A stretch of DNA of 64,000 nucleotides from Sphingomonas sp. DG1-23 (GCF_030730875.1 NZ_JAVAMA010000004.1:186001-250000); one strand, 5' to 3'. Shown: positions 32,735-42,905, counted from the stretch's first letter. Numbers and translations: made by a program. Notes: generated from the letters alone by a model not told the origin.

Positions 32735-33687
32735 GCGAAAAGCGCGTCGCCGTTCGCCGCGTAGAAGTCCAGCCGTCGCAGATAAGCGAGTGGATCTTTC
32801 CGGGTGACGAGCGCGCCGGCGGGGGTGTTGAGCCAGTCCCAGGCGCGCGTGAGGAAGAAGCGCAGCGCCGCGCCTTCGGCGAGAATCGGGAGGGCGGCCC
32901 GCTCGGCATCGGAAAGTCCGGCACTGGCGGCATAGCCTTCGACCAGCGCAGCGCCGATCGCCGGATCGTAGTTCTCGCCGCGCGCGTCGAATGCCCAGGC
33001 GCCGTGCATCACTGCGAGGTCATAGGCGCGGATATCGGTGCAGGCGAAATAGAAGTCGATCAGTCCGGTCACGCGATTGCCGAGCATCAGGACGTTGTCG
33101 GGAAAGAGGTCGGCGTGGATAGCGCCACGCGGCAGATCGGCGGGCCAGCCGGCGAGGATCGTGTCGAGCGCCTTGCCGGCGCGATCGTAGAGGCCGGGCT
33201 GGATCGTATCGAGGTCGCGCCCGCAGCGCTCGAACAAAGGTTGCCATGCCTCCACGCCCATCGAATTGGGCCGATCGCGCACGAAATCCGCAGTCGCCTT
33301 GTGCATCTTGCCCATCGCCTCGGCGGCGGCGCGGGCCTGGGCCGGGGAGGGGTGCGAGACCGAGACGCCCGACAGGAACTGGATCAGACAGGCGGGCCGG
33401 CCCTCGAGCTGGTGGATCAGCATGCCGGCGCGATCGGGCACCGCGGGCGGGACCGGCAATCCCTTCTCGGCGAGGTGATCGAGCAGCGCCATGAAATAAG
33501 GCAAGTCATCGGCCGCGACGCGCTTCTCGTAGAGCGTCAGGATGAAGCGGCTCTTGCTGGTGTCGACGAGATAGTTCGAATTCTCGACGCCCTCGGCGAT
33601 GCCCTTGGCGGAGACGAGCTCGCCGACGTCGAACTTCGCGAGGAAGTCCGTCAGCGCTTCCGCCGATACCTGCGTGTAGACCGCCAT
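32731..33687 (-). CDS. thrB: Homoserine kinase (APH-fold type)
   Basis: Kinase of 318 aa that phosphorylates L-homoserine for threonine synthesis. It belongs to the aminoglycoside-phosphotransferase-fold ThrB found in proteobacteria, not the GHMP type. Landmarks are the N-terminal [27 protein letters not shown], the catalytic loop [11 protein letters not shown] and the metal-binding IDFYFACTD. It sits between ispH and rnhA with a 4-base overlap to rnhA. It is separated from ispH by a hairpin-containing gap of about 120 bases. Confidence 0.95.
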   Translation of the reverse strand: MAVYTQVSAEALTDFLAKFDVGELVSAKGIAEGVENSNYLVDTSKSRFILTLYEKRVAADDLPYFMALLDHLAEKGLPVPPAVPDRAGMLIHQLEGRPACLIQFLSGVSVSHPSPAQARAAAEAMGKMHKATADFVRDRPNSMGVEAWQPLFERCGRDLDTIQPGLYDRAGKALDTILAGWPADLPRGAIHADLFPDNVLMLGNRVTGLIDFYFACTDIRAYDLAVMHGAWAFDARGENYDPAIGAALVEGYAASAGLSDAERAALPILAEGAALRFFLTRAWDWLNTPAGALVTRKDPLAYLRRLDFYAANGDALFA

Positions 33688-33702
33688 GTTCGCCCCTCGT
33701 CA

Positions 33703-33720
33703 TCCCCGCGAAAGCGGGGA
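33703..33720. repeat. Short GNRA-loop hairpin
   Basis: tccccgc/gcggggaca-type stem of 7 bases (33703-33709 with 33714-33720) closing a gaaa loop, in the gap between thrB and ispH. The flanking cgtcatcccc phrase recurs near 1630 and 44446, so it is probably one copy of a dispersed intergenic element extending to about 33800. Confidence 0.55.
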
Positions 33721-33811
33721 CCCATCTCCCGGATGGACCGCGCGCGCAACTGCAGTTGTGCTTGGGGAAGCGATAGGAGACGGGCCCCGGCTTTCGCCAG
33801 GGTGACGCGAA

Positions 33812-34765
33812 TCAGGCCGCTTCCAACCCGCGCGGCAGCTTGAAGGCGATATTCTCGGCGACCGTCTCGACTTCGCGCTCGGCCACCGCGAAACGCGTGC
33901 CGATCCGCTCGACGACTTCGCGCACCAGCAATTCGGGGGCGGAGGCGCCGGCGGTCAGCCCGACCCTGGTGACGCCGTCGAACCAGGCGAAGTCGATATC
34001 GTCGGCGCGCTGGATCAGCGTGGCGCAGGTGCCGCCGCGCACCGCGACTTCGACCAGCCGCATCGAATTGGACGATTTGGGCGAGCCGATCACCAGCACC
34101 AGATCGACCTGCTCCGCGAGCGCCTTGACCGCGCCCTGACGATTGGAGGTTGCGTAGCAGATGTCGTCGGCGCCCGGCGCGAGGATCGCTGGGAAGCGCC
34201 GCTTGAGCACCGCGAGCATCGCCGCGGTATCGTCGACCGACAAAGTGGTCTGGGTGAGGAAGGCGAGGTTCTCGGGATCGGCGATCGCCACCGCCTCGGC
34301 GTCTTCCACCGTCTCGATCAGCGTCATCGCGCCTTCGGGCACCTGGCCGAAGGTGCCGATCACTTCGGGGTGGCCGGCATGGCCGATGAACAGGATGTGC
34401 CGCCCGGCCGCGACCAGCCGCTCGGCCTGGCGATGGACCTTGGAGACCAGCGGGCAGGTCGCGTCGAGATAGGAGAGGCCGCGTTCGGCCGCCTTGGCCG
34501 GAACCGCCTTGGGCACGCCGTGCGCCGAGAACACCACCGGTACGCCGTCCGGCACCTGATCGAGCTCCTCGACGAAGATCGCGCCCTTCGCCTTCAGGGT
34601 GTCGACGACATATTTGTTGTGGACGATCTCGTGGCGCACATAGACCGGCGCGCCGTATTTCTCGATCGCGAGCTCGACGATACGGATCGCGCGGTCGACC
34701 CCGGCGCAGAAGCCGCGGGGGGCGGCGATGAGCAGTTCGAGCGGCGGTTTGGCGGTCGCATCCAT
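33812..34765 (-). CDS. ispH: 4-hydroxy-3-methylbut-2-enyl diphosphate reductase
   Basis: Last enzyme of the MEP isoprenoid pathway, reducing HMBPP to IPP and DMAPP with an iron-sulphur cluster. Protein of 317 aa with the three cluster cysteines C20 (APRGFCAGV), C104 (DATCPLV) and C203 ([10 protein letters not shown]). The substrate residues are in VRHEIVHN (H45 region), FSAHGV and TTLSVDD. It is divergent from the lipoprotein gene at 34879. A clear and complete housekeeping gene. Confidence 0.97.
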   Translation of the reverse strand: MDATAKPPLELLIAAPRGFCAGVDRAIRIVELAIEKYGAPVYVRHEIVHNKYVVDTLKAKGAIFVEELDQVPDGVPVVFSAHGVPKAVPAKAAERGLSYLDATCPLVSKVHRQAERLVAAGRHILFIGHAGHPEVIGTFGQVPEGAMTLIETVEDAEAVAIADPENLAFLTQTTLSVDDTAAMLAVLKRRFPAILAPGADDICYATSNRQGAVKALAEQVDLVLVIGSPKSSNSMRLVEVAVRGGTCATLIQRADDIDFAWFDGVTRVGLTAGASAPELLVREVVERIGTRFAVAEREVETVAENIAFKLPRGLEAA

Positions 34766-34878
34766 GGCAGGCGGGCTCTACGCGATTGCTTGCGCGGGCG
34801 AAAGCCGGTTCCTATGGTGCCGCGGTTTCCGGGCTGCGCGTGCGCGGCCCGTTGTTCCGTCTGAAAGGTGTACCGCCC

Positions 34879-35517
34879 GTGTCGCTCGCCAAGCTCGCCG
34901 TCCCCGCCATGATCCTGCTGGCCGCCGGCGGCTGCTCCCGCACCGGCGAGATCGCCGAGGGCGGCATCACCGCGGTGCGCTCGGCCTGCCCGCATATCGG
35001 CGTCCCGGCCGGCACCGGCGACGTCACCTTGTTCAATCCGGCGAACAGCCGCGAGGCGAGCGCGATCGACGTGACCGCGGTGCTCACCAACGTCCAGTCG
35101 ACCTGCGACGAGACCGGCCCGCAGATCCTCGCCAACGTGACCTTCGACGTGCTGGCACGCCGCAATCAGCCGGGCCCGGCGCGCGACGTGACCTTGCCCT
35201 ATTTCATCACCGTCGTCCGCGGCGGCACCAACGTCACTGCCAAGCGCATCGGCCAGGTCACGGTCCGCTTCGCCGAGGGCCAGCTCCGCGCGCAGGTGAG
35301 CGGCCAGGCGAACGCCAGCATCGATCGCGCCGCGGCGACCTTGCCCGAGGAAGTGCGCCAGCGGCTGACCGAGAAGCGCAAGGCCGGCGATCAGGCGGCT
35401 GCGATGGACCCGCTCGCCGATCCGACGATCCGCTCGGCCGTGCTCGCCTCGACCTTCGAGGCGCTGGTCGGCTTCCAGCTCACCGAAGATCAGCTGAAGT
35501 ACAACGTCACGCGCTGA
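34879..35517 (+). CDS. Predicted lipoprotein of unknown function
   Basis: Envelope lipoprotein of 212 aa. The GTG at 34879 gives a short lipoprotein signal with the lipobox LAAGGC; a longer upstream reading would bury it. The mature part contains the repeated beta-strand pattern DVTAVLTNVQSTC and a VTVRFAEGQLRAQVSGQA segment, and ends in an acidic-basic helix (LPEEVRQRLTEKRKAG). Similar proteins occur next to ispH in sphingomonads as far as I recall, but no function is established. The gene is followed by a hairpin element. Confidence 0.75.
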   Translation: MSLAKLAVPAMILLAAGGCSRTGEIAEGGITAVRSACPHIGVPAGTGDVTLFNPANSREASAIDVTAVLTNVQSTCDETGPQILANVTFDVLARRNQPGPARDVTLPYFITVVRGGTNVTAKRIGQVTVRFAEGQLRAQVSGQANASIDRAAATLPEEVRQRLTEKRKAGDQAAAMDPLADPTIRSAVLASTFEALVGFQLTEDQLKYNVTR

Positions 35518-35522
35518 TTGTT

Positions 35523-35626
35523 CCTCTCCCGCTTGCGGGAGGGGCCAGGGCGGTCGCGACGGGGAGGTCGGCGCGTCTCACGCACGTCGGACCCTCCCCC
35601 GACCCCTCCCGCAAGCGGGAGGGGAG
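35523..35626. repeat. Inverted-repeat element, terminator-like
   Basis: A ctcccgcttgcgggag hairpin (about 35526-35541) and its complementary copy cccctcccgcaagcgggagg (35604-35623) flank a GC-rich centre. The second copy is followed by gatttt. It lies directly after the lipoprotein stop and probably ends its transcript before the glycine riboswitch. The architecture is like that at 19038 and 41741. Confidence 0.65.
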
Positions 35627-35721
35627 ATTTTCGAGCAGGGCCGAGCCGCCGTTTCGCGATTGACTCGAATCACCCGCCCGGCCAAGGCTCGCGGCGTCGA
35701 TGGCGGGGAATCGCCATAGGC

Positions 35722-35911
35722 ACGCGCGGGAGAGTGGCGGTCCTTCGAGGAGCGCCCGCCGAAGGAGCAACCGCCCCGGAATCTCTCAGGCATCAGGGAC
35801 CGCGCGCGCTGTGACACTCTGGAAAGCGCCGCCCGAAAGGGTAGGCCACCGAAGGGGTAACCCGGGACTGCGGTCCGGGGGAAAGCTCTCAGGTTCCGTG
35901 ACAGAGGGGGC
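35722..35911 (+). promoter_or_regulatory. Tandem glycine riboswitch
   Basis: Two consecutive glycine aptamers upstream of the glycine-cleavage genes. Aptamer 1 (about 35724-35812) shows cgggagagt, ccgaaggagcaa and aatctctcaggcatcagggacc. Aptamer 2 (about 35813-35911) shows acactctgg, ccgaaggggtaa and aaagctctcaggttccgtgacagaggg. These are the conserved blocks of the gcvT-type riboswitch. Glycine binding should switch on gcvT-gcvH-gcvPA-gcvPB expression. The riboswitch ends 63 bases before the gcvT start. Confidence 0.95.
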
Positions 35912-35974
35912 GAGGGACTTTGCGCACGATCGGTGCGTTCGGTCGCTCGTTTATCCTTGTGCGGAGTGCCCCCG

Positions 35975-37189
35975 ATGAGCCGAGACGTCCATAATGGCCC
36001 GACCGACGAAACCCAGGCCCGCGGCACGGCGTACAGCCATGACGCCGATGCGGGGGAGGAAGCCGTCGCGCTCCAGCAGCTTCCGCTCGACGGCTGGCAC
36101 CGCGCGCGCGGCGGCCGGATGGTGCCGTTCGCGGGATATGAGATGCCCGTCCAATACGAAGGCATCATGGCCGAGCATCTCTGGACGCGCGAACATGCCG
36201 GGCTGTTCGACGTCAGCCATATGGGCCAGCTGCTGTTCTCGGGTCCCGGTGTCGATGCCCAGCTCGAGACGCTGCTGCCGGGCGATCTCAAGGGGCTGAG
36301 CGAAGGGCGGATGCGCTATTCGCTGCTGCTCGCCGAGAATGGCGGGATCCACGATGATCTGATGGTTACCCGATTGCCGGCCGATAATGGCTTCGAGACC
36401 GAGGCGGGCGACTTCTACATGGTCGTCAACGGCGCCTGCAAATGGGACGATATCGGAGTGTTTCGCGAATTGCTGCCCGACGAGGTCGGGATCAGCCATC
36501 TCGACGAGCAGGCCTTGCTGGCGCTGCAGGGCCCCGAAGCAGCGGCTGCGCTCGAGCGCATCGTGCCGGGCGTCGCCCGCCTCGTGTTCATGACCGCCGC
36601 CGCATTCGAATGGAACGGCAATCCGCTCTGGATCAGCCGCTCGGGCTATACCGGCGAGGACGGGTTCGAGATCTCACTGCCCGGCGACGCTGCCGAGGCG
36701 TTGGCGGAGGCTCTGTGCGCCCAGCCGGAGGTCAAGCCGATCGGGCTCGGCGCGCGCGATTCGCTGCGGCTCGAAGCGGGGCTGCCGCTCTACGGCCACG
36801 ACCTCGACCTGGAGACCACCCCGGTCGCCGCCGATCTCGGCTTCGCGCTGTCGAAGCGCCGGCGCGAGGAGGGCGGTTTCCCCGGCCATGCCCGGATCAT
36901 CGCCGAGCGCGAGGGCGCCGCGATCGTTAAGCGCGTCGGTCTGATCGTCGAGGGCCGCCAGCCGGTCCGCGAAGGCGCGGCGGTGGTCGATTCCGACGGC
37001 ACCGAGGTCGGCAAGGTGACCAGCGGCGGGTTCGCACCGTCGGTCGAGAAGCCCATCGCCATGGCCTATGTGCCCGTCGCGCTCGCCGCGTCCGGCACCC
37101 GGATCACGCTCGCCCAGCGCGGCAAGGTTCATCACGCGGAGGTCGTGGCGATGCCCTTCGTCCCGCATCGCTATGTCAGAAAGGGGTAA
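35975..37189 (+). CDS. gcvT: Aminomethyltransferase (glycine cleavage T protein)
   Basis: Moves the aminomethyl group of H protein to tetrahydrofolate and releases ammonia. The domain begins at [28 protein letters not shown] and shows [12 protein letters not shown], the LLALQGPEA and [13 protein letters not shown] motifs with the folate-binding Glu, and [21 protein letters not shown]. From the ATG at 35975 the protein is 404 aa, about 40 residues longer at the N-terminus than usual. No ATG, GTG or TTG lies closer to the domain in frame, so the extension seems real. The riboswitch upstream controls it and gcvH follows directly. Confidence 0.95.
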   Translation: MSRDVHNGPTDETQARGTAYSHDADAGEEAVALQQLPLDGWHRARGGRMVPFAGYEMPVQYEGIMAEHLWTREHAGLFDVSHMGQLLFSGPGVDAQLETLLPGDLKGLSEGRMRYSLLLAENGGIHDDLMVTRLPADNGFETEAGDFYMVVNGACKWDDIGVFRELLPDEVGISHLDEQALLALQGPEAAAALERIVPGVARLVFMTAAAFEWNGNPLWISRSGYTGEDGFEISLPGDAAEALAEALCAQPEVKPIGLGARDSLRLEAGLPLYGHDLDLETTPVAADLGFALSKRRREEGGFPGHARIIAEREGAAIVKRVGLIVEGRQPVREGAAVVDSDGTEVGKVTSGGFAPSVEKPIAMAYVPVALAASGTRITLAQRGKVHHAEVVAMPFVPHRYVRKG

Positions 37190-37190
37190 T

Positions 37191-37562
37191 ATGAGCCGCT
37201 ATTTCACCGAAGATCATGAGTGGATCGAAGTCGACGGCGATACCGCGACGGTCGGGATCACCGAATATGCGCAGAGCCAGCTCGGCGACATCGTGTTCGT
37301 CGAGACCCCCGAAGAGGGCAAGACCGTGAGCAAGGGCGACGACGCCGCGGTGGTCGAGAGCGTCAAGGCCGCGTCGGACGTCTACGCCCCGGTCGCCGGC
37401 ACGGTGATCGAAGGCAATGCCGCGCTCGCCGACAACCCGGCCCTCGTCAACGAGGATCCCGAGGGCGAAGGCTGGTTCTTCAAGCTCACGCTGGCCGATG
37501 CGGACGAGCTCGACGGCCTGATGGACGAGGCCGCATATCAGGATTTCGTGAGCAAGCTCTGA
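37191..37562 (+). CDS. gcvH: Glycine cleavage system H protein
   Basis: Lipoyl carrier of 123 aa that shuttles the aminomethyl group between P and T proteins. The start at 37191 has aaagggg upstream and is 1 base from the gcvT stop. [23 protein letters not shown] and the lipoylated K59 in [12 protein letters not shown] are all conserved. Length is typical. It is separated from gcvPA by a 149-base hairpin repeat. Confidence 0.97.
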   Translation: MSRYFTEDHEWIEVDGDTATVGITEYAQSQLGDIVFVETPEEGKTVSKGDDAAVVESVKAASDVYAPVAGTVIEGNAALADNPALVNEDPEGEGWFFKLTLADADELDGLMDEAAYQDFVSKL

Positions 37563-37570
37563 GTTCCAAC

Positions 37571-37678
37571 CGTCATGCCGGACTCGTTCCGGCATCCACG
37601 GTGCCGCGGCGGCAGGGCTAAAGGTTCGAGACCAGCCCTTGCCGCACGGTGGACCCCGGCACTTCGGCCGGGGTGACG
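37571..37678. repeat. Hairpin repeat between gcvH and gcvPA
   Basis: Outer cgtca/tgacg ends enclose an atgccgga/tccggcat hairpin (about 37575-37595) and a ccccggc/gccgggg hairpin near the right end (about 37656-37672). It interrupts the gcv operon without coding sequence. It is of the same style as the elements at 1630 and 44446, and may attenuate or protect mRNA between H and P genes. Confidence 0.6.
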
Positions 37679-37711
37679 ATGATTGTCATGGCCGCCGGCC
37701 GGAGATGTAAA

Positions 37712-39070
37712 TTGCGCTATCTGCCCCTTACCCCGTCCGACCGCACGGCGATGCTCGCCACGATCGGCGCCAATTCGGTCGATGATCTGTTCGTCGACGT
37801 GCCCGAGATCGCGCGGCTCGACGGGCCGGTCCATGGTCTGCCCCTTCACGCCAGCGAGCTCGCGGTGGAGCGGCACATGACTGCGCTGGCGCGGAAGAAC
37901 CTCGCCGCGGGCGAGGTTCCCTTCTTCCTCGGCTGCGGGGCGTATCGCCATCATGTGCCGGCGTCGGTCGATCATCTGATCCAGCGCGGCGAGTTCCTCA
38001 CCGCCTATACGCCGTACCAGCCCGAGATCGCGCAGGGCACCTTGCAGGTGATGTTCGAGTTCCAGACCCAGGTCGCGCGGCTGCTCGGCTGCGACGTGGC
38101 GAACGCGTCGATGTACGACGGCTCGACGGCGTGCTGGGAAGCGATCGTGATGGCGCGGCGGGTGACGAAGCGCGGCAAGGCGATCCTCTCGGGTGGGCTG
38201 CATCCGCATTATGTCTCGGTCGCCAACACGATGGCGAAGTTCACCGGCGACCAGCTGGTCACGTCGCTGCCGACGCTGTCACCCGAGCCCGACACGCTCG
38301 ACCTGATCGATGCGATCGACGACGACACCAGCTGCGTGGTGGTCCAATATCCCGACATTCTCGGCCGGATCGAGGACATGAGCGCGCTCGCCGAGGCATG
38401 CCATGCGAAGAAGGCGCTGCTGGTCGCAGTCGTGACCGAACCGGTCGCGCTGGGGGCGATAAAGTCGCCGGGCGAGATGGGCGCGGACATCGTCGTGGGC
38501 GAGGGCCAGTCGCTGGGCGTCGGTCTGCAGTTCGGCGGGCCCTATGTCGGGCTGTTCGCCTGTTCGGACAAGCTGGTCCGCCAGATGCCGGGGCGGCTGT
38601 GCGGCGAAACGGTCGACGCCGAAGGCAAGCGCGGCTTCGTGCTGACCTTGTCTACGCGCGAGCAACATATTCGCCGCGAGAAGGCGACCTCGAATATCTG
38701 CACAAGCTCCGTGCTGTGCGCGCTGGCGATGTCGGCGCACATGACCTTGCTCGGCGAGAAGGGGTTGCGCCGGCTCGCCGGGATCAACCATGTCGCCGCG
38801 AGCGCCGCTGCCGACCGGCTGACCGAAGTCGCCGGCGTCGAACTGGTCACCGATCGCTTCTTCAACGAGTTCACCCTGAAGCTGTCGAAGGAGGCGCGTC
38901 CGGTCGTCCGCGCGCTGGCGGACAAGGGCATCCTCGCCGGCGTGTCGCTCGGCCGGCTCTACCCCAATGCCCCCGATCTCGCGAACGGGCTGGTCGTCGC
39001 GGTCACCGAAACCACCACCGGGGAGGACGTCGAGACGCTTGCCTCCGCGCTCGAGGAGGCGCTGGCATGA
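37712..39070 (+). CDS. gcvPA: Glycine dehydrogenase (decarboxylating) subunit 1
   Basis: N-terminal half of the PLP-dependent P protein, in the split form. The TTG at 37712 is chosen because ggag stands 8 bases upstream and the product then begins [14 protein letters not shown], the canonical start; ATGs further up would add non-conserved residues from the repeat. Protein of 452 aa with [28 protein letters not shown], and [16 protein letters not shown]. It overlaps gcvPB as ATGA (39067-39070), as expected for subunits made in equal amount. Confidence 0.95.
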   Translation: MRYLPLTPSDRTAMLATIGANSVDDLFVDVPEIARLDGPVHGLPLHASELAVERHMTALARKNLAAGEVPFFLGCGAYRHHVPASVDHLIQRGEFLTAYTPYQPEIAQGTLQVMFEFQTQVARLLGCDVANASMYDGSTACWEAIVMARRVTKRGKAILSGGLHPHYVSVANTMAKFTGDQLVTSLPTLSPEPDTLDLIDAIDDDTSCVVVQYPDILGRIEDMSALAEACHAKKALLVAVVTEPVALGAIKSPGEMGADIVVGEGQSLGVGLQFGGPYVGLFACSDKLVRQMPGRLCGETVDAEGKRGFVLTLSTREQHIRREKATSNICTSSVLCALAMSAHMTLLGEKGLRRLAGINHVAASAAADRLTEVAGVELVTDRFFNEFTLKLSKEARPVVRALADKGILAGVSLGRLYPNAPDLANGLVVAVTETTTGEDVETLASALEEALA

Positions 39071-40695
39071 GCAACATCAATCAGTCGGGCTGGCGCCCCA
39101 CCACCCCGCAGGCGGGCGAAGCTTCGGACGGGACCTTCACGGGCAACCGCGCGCTGATGCTCGAAGAGCCGCTGATCTTCGAGATCGGCTCGACCGAAAC
39201 CACCGGCGTCGATTTCGATCCTCCCCGTGCTCCTGCGAAAGCAGGAGGCCAGGGTGAGTCTGCCCGTGGCTCCGGGCTCCTGCTTTCGCAGGAGCACAGG
39301 TTGGGCAATCTGACGCGCGAAAAGAAGATCGGGCTTCCCGGCCTGTCGGAGCCCGAAGCGGTGCGCCATTACACCCGGCTCAGCCGCCAGAATTACGCGA
39401 TCGACCTCGGCCTCTTCCCGCTCGGCTCGTGCACGATGAAGCATAATCCGCGGCTCAACGAGCGGATGGCGCGGCTTCCCGGATTCGCCGATCTCCACCC
39501 GCTGACCCCGGTCGATGCGTGCCAGGGCGCGTTCGAAGTGATCCATCAGCTCGCGCACTGGCTGGTGACGCTCACCGGCATGCATTCGGTGGCGATGAGC
39601 CCCAAGGCGGGCGCGCATGGCGAGCTTTGCGGCGTGCTCGCGATCCGCGCGGCGCTCGATGCCAAAGGCGAGCAGGCCCGTAAGGTGCTGCTGGTACCCG
39701 AGAGCGCGCACGGCACCAATCCGGCGACCGCGGCGTTCGCCGGCTTCTCGGTCGAGGACATCCCCGCGACCGAGGCGGGCCGGGTGAACCTCGAAGCGCT
39801 CAAGGCGCGGCTGGGGCCGGACGTGGCGGGCGTGATGATCACCAACCCGAACACCTGCGGGCTGTTCGAGCCGGACATGAAGGCGATCTCCGACGCGGTC
39901 CATGCGGCCGGCGGCTTCGTCTATTGCGACGGCGCCAATTTCAACGCGATCGTCGGCCGGGTCCGCCCGGGCGATCTCGGCATCGACGCGATGCACATCA
40001 ATCTGCACAAGACCTTCTCTACGCCGCATGGCGGCGGCGGGCCGGGCTCGGGGCCGGTGGTGTTCTCCGAAGCGCTGACGCCGTACGCGCCTCTGCCGTT
40101 CGTCGAGAAGCAGGGCGATCATTTCGTTCTGGTCGAGGAAGAGACGGCGGGCGAGCATCACGCATCGAGCTTCGGCCGGATGGTCGCGTTCCATGGCCAG
40201 ATGGGCATGTTCACCCGGGCGCTGACCTATATCCTCAGCCACGGCGCCGACGGGCTGCGCCAGGTCGCCGAGGATTCGGTGCTCAACGCCAATTACATCC
40301 TGCGCTCGATGGAGGATGTGCTCGACGCGCCCTTCGCCAAATCGGGGCCGTGCATGCACGAGGCGATCTTCAGCGATAAGGGGCTGCCCGAGGGATTCTC
40401 GACGATCGATGTGGCCAAGGGGCTGATCGACGAGGGATTCCATCCGATGACGGTATATTTCCCGCTGGTCGTGCACGGGGCGATGCTGGTCGAGCCTACC
40501 GAGACCGAAAGCAAGGCCACGCTGGATCAATTCATAGGCGCCTTCCGTTCTGTGGCCGAACGGGCTAAGGGCGGCGATCTCGCGATCAAGACCGCGCCGC
40601 ATTTCGCGCCGCGCCGGCGACTCGACGAGACCCTCGCCGCGCGCAAGCCGGTGCTGGTGTACAAGGAGCCCCAACGGGCGGAAGCGGCGGAATAG
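39067..40695 (+). CDS. gcvPB: Glycine dehydrogenase (decarboxylating) subunit 2, with in-frame repeat insertion
   Basis: PLP-binding half of the split P protein (542 aa), which decarboxylates glycine onto H-protein lipoate. The PLP Lys lies in [20 protein letters not shown], preceded by [10 protein letters not shown]. Between VDFDPP (about residue 52) and [14 protein letters not shown], where the family normally has some 15 residues, there is a stretch of roughly 40 residues encoded largely by a 71-base palindromic repeat (39227-39297). The reading frame is kept, so the protein is probably functional with a surface loop. Operon end is likely soon after; the DUF6481 gene follows at 24 bases. 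Confidence 0.95.
   Translation: MSNINQSGWRPTTPQAGEASDGTFTGNRALMLEEPLIFEIGSTETTGVDFDPPRAPAKAGGQGESARGSGLLLSQEHRLGNLTREKKIGLPGLSEPEAVRHYTRLSRQNYAIDLGLFPLGSCTMKHNPRLNERMARLPGFADLHPLTPVDACQGAFEVIHQLAHWLVTLTGMHSVAMSPKAGAHGELCGVLAIRAALDAKGEQARKVLLVPESAHGTNPATAAFAGFSVEDIPATEAGRVNLEALKARLGPDVAGVMITNPNTCGLFEPDMKAISDAVHAAGGFVYCDGANFNAIVGRVRPGDLGIDAMHINLHKTFSTPHGGGGPGSGPVVFSEALTPYAPLPFVEKQGDHFVLVEEETAGEHHASSFGRMVAFHGQMGMFTRALTYILSHGADGLRQVAEDSVLNANYILRSMEDVLDAPFAKSGPCMHEAIFSDKGLPEGFSTIDVAKGLIDEGFHPMTVYFPLVVHGAMLVEPTETESKATLDQFIGAFRSVAERAKGGDLAIKTAPHFAPRRRLDETLAARKPVLVYKEPQRAEAAE
39227..39297. repeat. Palindromic repeat inside gcvPB
   Basis: A 21-base arm at 39227-39247 (gtgctcctgcgaaagcaggag) is exactly complementary to 39277-39297, and each arm itself forms a small hairpin around gcgaaagc. 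The layout is that of the intergenic repeats in this window, but here it lies within a coding sequence and is translated. Confidence 0.85.
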
Positions 40696-40718
40696 CCGCG
40701 CAGGAGTTTGATTACCGA

Positions 40719-41111
40719 ATGACGTATAACGATACTTTCCGCGACCGCGCCGGTCGCTCGGCCGATGCCAAGAAGGCGCTGCTCGAGAAGCTCAAGGCCG
40801 CGCCGAAGCTGAGCGAGGCCGAGCTGGCCGAGCGCAAGGCCGCGCGTCTGGCGCGCGAGAAGGCCGAGGAAGATGCGCGCGCGGCGAAGCTGGCGGCGAT
40901 CCAGGCCGAGAAGGATGCGATCGAAAAGGCCAAGGCCGACGCCGAGGCGGCGAAGCTCGCGGCGCAGCGCGAAGCCGAGGCGCAGGCCGCGGCCAAGGCA
41001 GCCGAGAAGGCCGAGGCGGCACGGGCAGCCAAGGAAAAGCTGGCCGCATCGTTCATGCTGCCGAGCAAGGGCAGCGAGAGCCGCTACCCGGCGCGCAAGG
41101 GCAAGAAGTAA
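40719..41111 (+). CDS. Alanine/lysine-rich coiled-coil protein (DUF6481-like)
   Basis: Small charged protein of 130 aa. Residues about 35-110 are an uninterrupted heptad-like helix rich in Ala, Glu, Lys and Arg (for example AEKDAIEKAKADAEAAKLAA). It has a conserved-looking start MTYNDTFRDRAGRSADAKKA and a basic tail RYPARKGKK. Proteins of this kind are annotated DUF6481 in sphingomonads; no function is known to me. A caggag site lies 12 bases upstream. It is 23 bases after gcvPB and may be cotranscribed. Confidence 0.75.
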   Translation: MTYNDTFRDRAGRSADAKKALLEKLKAAPKLSEAELAERKAARLAREKAEEDARAAKLAAIQAEKDAIEKAKADAEAAKLAAQREAEAQAAAKAAEKAEAARAAKEKLAASFMLPSKGSESRYPARKGKK

Positions 41112-41130
41112 GCGCTTCGGTGCGCCCGGC

Positions 41131-41724
41131 ATGAGCCCCCGCCGCTACGCCCCGGCCACCGAACGCAACCGCGAATCGATCGCGGCGGTGCTCGCGGCCG
41201 AATTGCCGACGAGCGGGCTGGTGCTCGAGATCGCCAGCGGCAGCGGCGAGCATTGCGCCGCCTTTGCCGAGCGATTTGCCGCGCTGCAATGGCAGCCGAG
41301 CGATCCGGAGGAAGCGGCGCGCGCGTCGATCGACGATTGGTGCGCCGAACGGCCGAATGTCCTGCCGTCGCTCGCGCTCGACGCCGCGGCGGAAAGCTGG
41401 CCGATCGCTGCCGCGGACGCCATTCTCTGCGTCAACATGGTGCATATCAGTCCGTGGGAAGCGACCCTGGGGCTGATGGCGGGGGCGAGGCGGCTGCTCG
41501 CGCCGGGCGCGCCGCTGGTGCTTTATGGGCCGTATCGCCAGCGCGACGTGCCCACCGCCGAATCGAACGAGGCGTTCGACATCTCGCTCAAGGCGCGCGA
41601 TCCGCGCTGGGGGCTTCGCCATGTCGAGGACGTATCGGCCGCCGCCGCGACGCGTGGACTGGCGCTTCAGCGGGTCGTGACGATGCCCGCGAACAATCTG
41701 ACATTGGTGTTCCGGCGGAATTAG
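41131..41724 (+). CDS. DUF938-family SAM-dependent methyltransferase-like protein
   Basis: Rossmann-fold protein of 197 aa. SAM-binding landmarks are LVLEIASGSGEHCAAFA (motif I) and a downstream ILCVNMVHISPWEAT (motif IV-like). The start MSPRRYAPATERNRESIAAVL is typical of DUF938. The family has no firmly known substrate. It starts 19 bases after the DUF6481 stop and ends before an inverted-repeat element that probably terminates the unit. Confidence 0.85.
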   Translation: MSPRRYAPATERNRESIAAVLAAELPTSGLVLEIASGSGEHCAAFAERFAALQWQPSDPEEAARASIDDWCAERPNVLPSLALDAAAESWPIAAADAILCVNMVHISPWEATLGLMAGARRLLAPGAPLVLYGPYRQRDVPTAESNEAFDISLKARDPRWGLRHVEDVSAAAATRGLALQRVVTMPANNLTLVFRRN

Positions 41725-41740
41725 ATCTGTCGCTGTCAAA

Positions 41741-41892
41741 TCCCCCTCCCTTCAAGGGTGGGGTTAGGGTGGGTAGCCTCGGGCGAGGCTCGATGCCTCG
41801 TCCGAGGCTTGCTGCTGCGAGGCCGCTGAGTCCCTTGAGCGCGCAGACGCGCGCACCCACCCCCCGGCCCCTCCCTGCAAGCAGGGAGGGGA
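41741..41892. repeat. Inverted-repeat element between convergent genes
   Basis: C-rich left end (ccctcccttcaagggtgggg) and right end tccctgcaagcaggga with flanking cccc/gggg form hairpins and are partly complementary to each other. In the centre gcctcgggcgaggc is a further hairpin. It lies between the methyltransferase (+) and the EamA permease (-) and probably stops both transcripts. Confidence 0.6.
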
Positions 41893-41905
41893 GCCAAATG
41901 AGTCT

Positions 41906-42856
41906 TTACGAAGCCGCGGCGTCGCTGACGCCTTCGGTGTTGCGCAGGTGGAGCAGGCGCTCGCGCCAGACGATGTAGAGCCCGCTGGCGATGATGATCG
42001 GCGCGCCGAGCCAGGTCCATGGCGTCGGCCAGGCGCCGAAGATCAGCCAGCCGTAGAAGGTGCCCCAGATCAGGCTCGAATAATCCATCGGGATCACGGT
42101 GGAGACCGGCGCGAAGCGCACCGACGCCGTGAGCGCGAGCTGCGCGACGCCGCCGACCACGCCGATCGCGACGAGGTTCGCCCATGTCACCCAATCGTGC
42201 GACTGGAGCTGGAAGGCATAGGCCACGCCGAGCGGCGGCAGCGACAGTACCGAAAACCAGAAGACGGTGGTGCCGGCGCTCTCGGTCTTGCCGATCTGGC
42301 GCAGGGTGATCGCGACGACCGCGACGAACAAAGCGGCGAGCAATCCGACCACCGCGCCGAATAGCGGAAACTGGCCGCTGCCGGGCTGGGCGACGATCAG
42401 CACGCCGGCGAAGCCGAGGATCACTGCGCCCCAGCGGTGCCAGCCGGTCTTCTCGTGGAGCACCAGCGCGCCGAGAATGGTGGCGAAGATCGGCACGGTG
42501 AACTGGAGCGTCGTCGCCTCGGCGAGCGGCAGCAGCAGCACCGCGCCGAACGTGAAGACCATGCCGGTGAGGCCGATCGCCGTGCGGGTGACATGCGCGC
42601 CGAAGCGGCTGGTGCGGATCGAGCCGAGGCCGGGCCCCATCATGATCCACGCAGTGACGATCGGCACCGCCCAGAGCTGGCGGTGGAACATCGTCTCGAC
42701 CAGAGTCGCGCCGCGCGTTTCGGCGAGCTTGATCAGCGCCGACATCGTCGACAGGCACAGGATCGCGATAAGACGCAATGCCAAGCCTTTGAAGACGCTT
42801 TCGGTTCGCGCTGGTGCCACGCCCGCCCGGTTAGGCGGCGGTGTTGCGCCGCACAA
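41906..42856 (-). CDS. EamA/DMT-superfamily permease
   Basis: Inner-membrane drug/metabolite transporter of about 316 aa with ten hydrophobic helices in two EamA repeats. Landmarks are the RLIAILCLSTMSALIKL start helix, PLAEATTLQFTVPIFATILGALVLHEK (end of repeat 1) and VIPMDYSSLIWGTFYGWLIFGAWP (repeat 2). Such proteins export amino acids, nucleosides or other metabolites; the substrate is unknown. The first about 20 residues are hydrophilic and a GTG start at MAPARTE-like position is possible. It is divergent from proS. Confidence 0.85.
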   Translation of the reverse strand: MCGATPPPNRAGVAPARTESVFKGLALRLIAILCLSTMSALIKLAETRGATLVETMFHRQLWAVPIVTAWIMMGPGLGSIRTSRFGAHVTRTAIGLTGMVFTFGAVLLLPLAEATTLQFTVPIFATILGALVLHEKTGWHRWGAVILGFAGVLIVAQPGSGQFPLFGAVVGLLAALFVAVVAITLRQIGKTESAGTTVFWFSVLSLPPLGVAYAFQLQSHDWVTWANLVAIGVVGGVAQLALTASVRFAPVSTVIPMDYSSLIWGTFYGWLIFGAWPTPWTWLGAPIIIASGLYIVWRERLLHLRNTEGVSDAAAS

Positions 42857-42905
42857 CCCCGCATAGGTGCTACCCAGCGCGCGATTCCCCCGCTAATCGG
42901 GCGGC

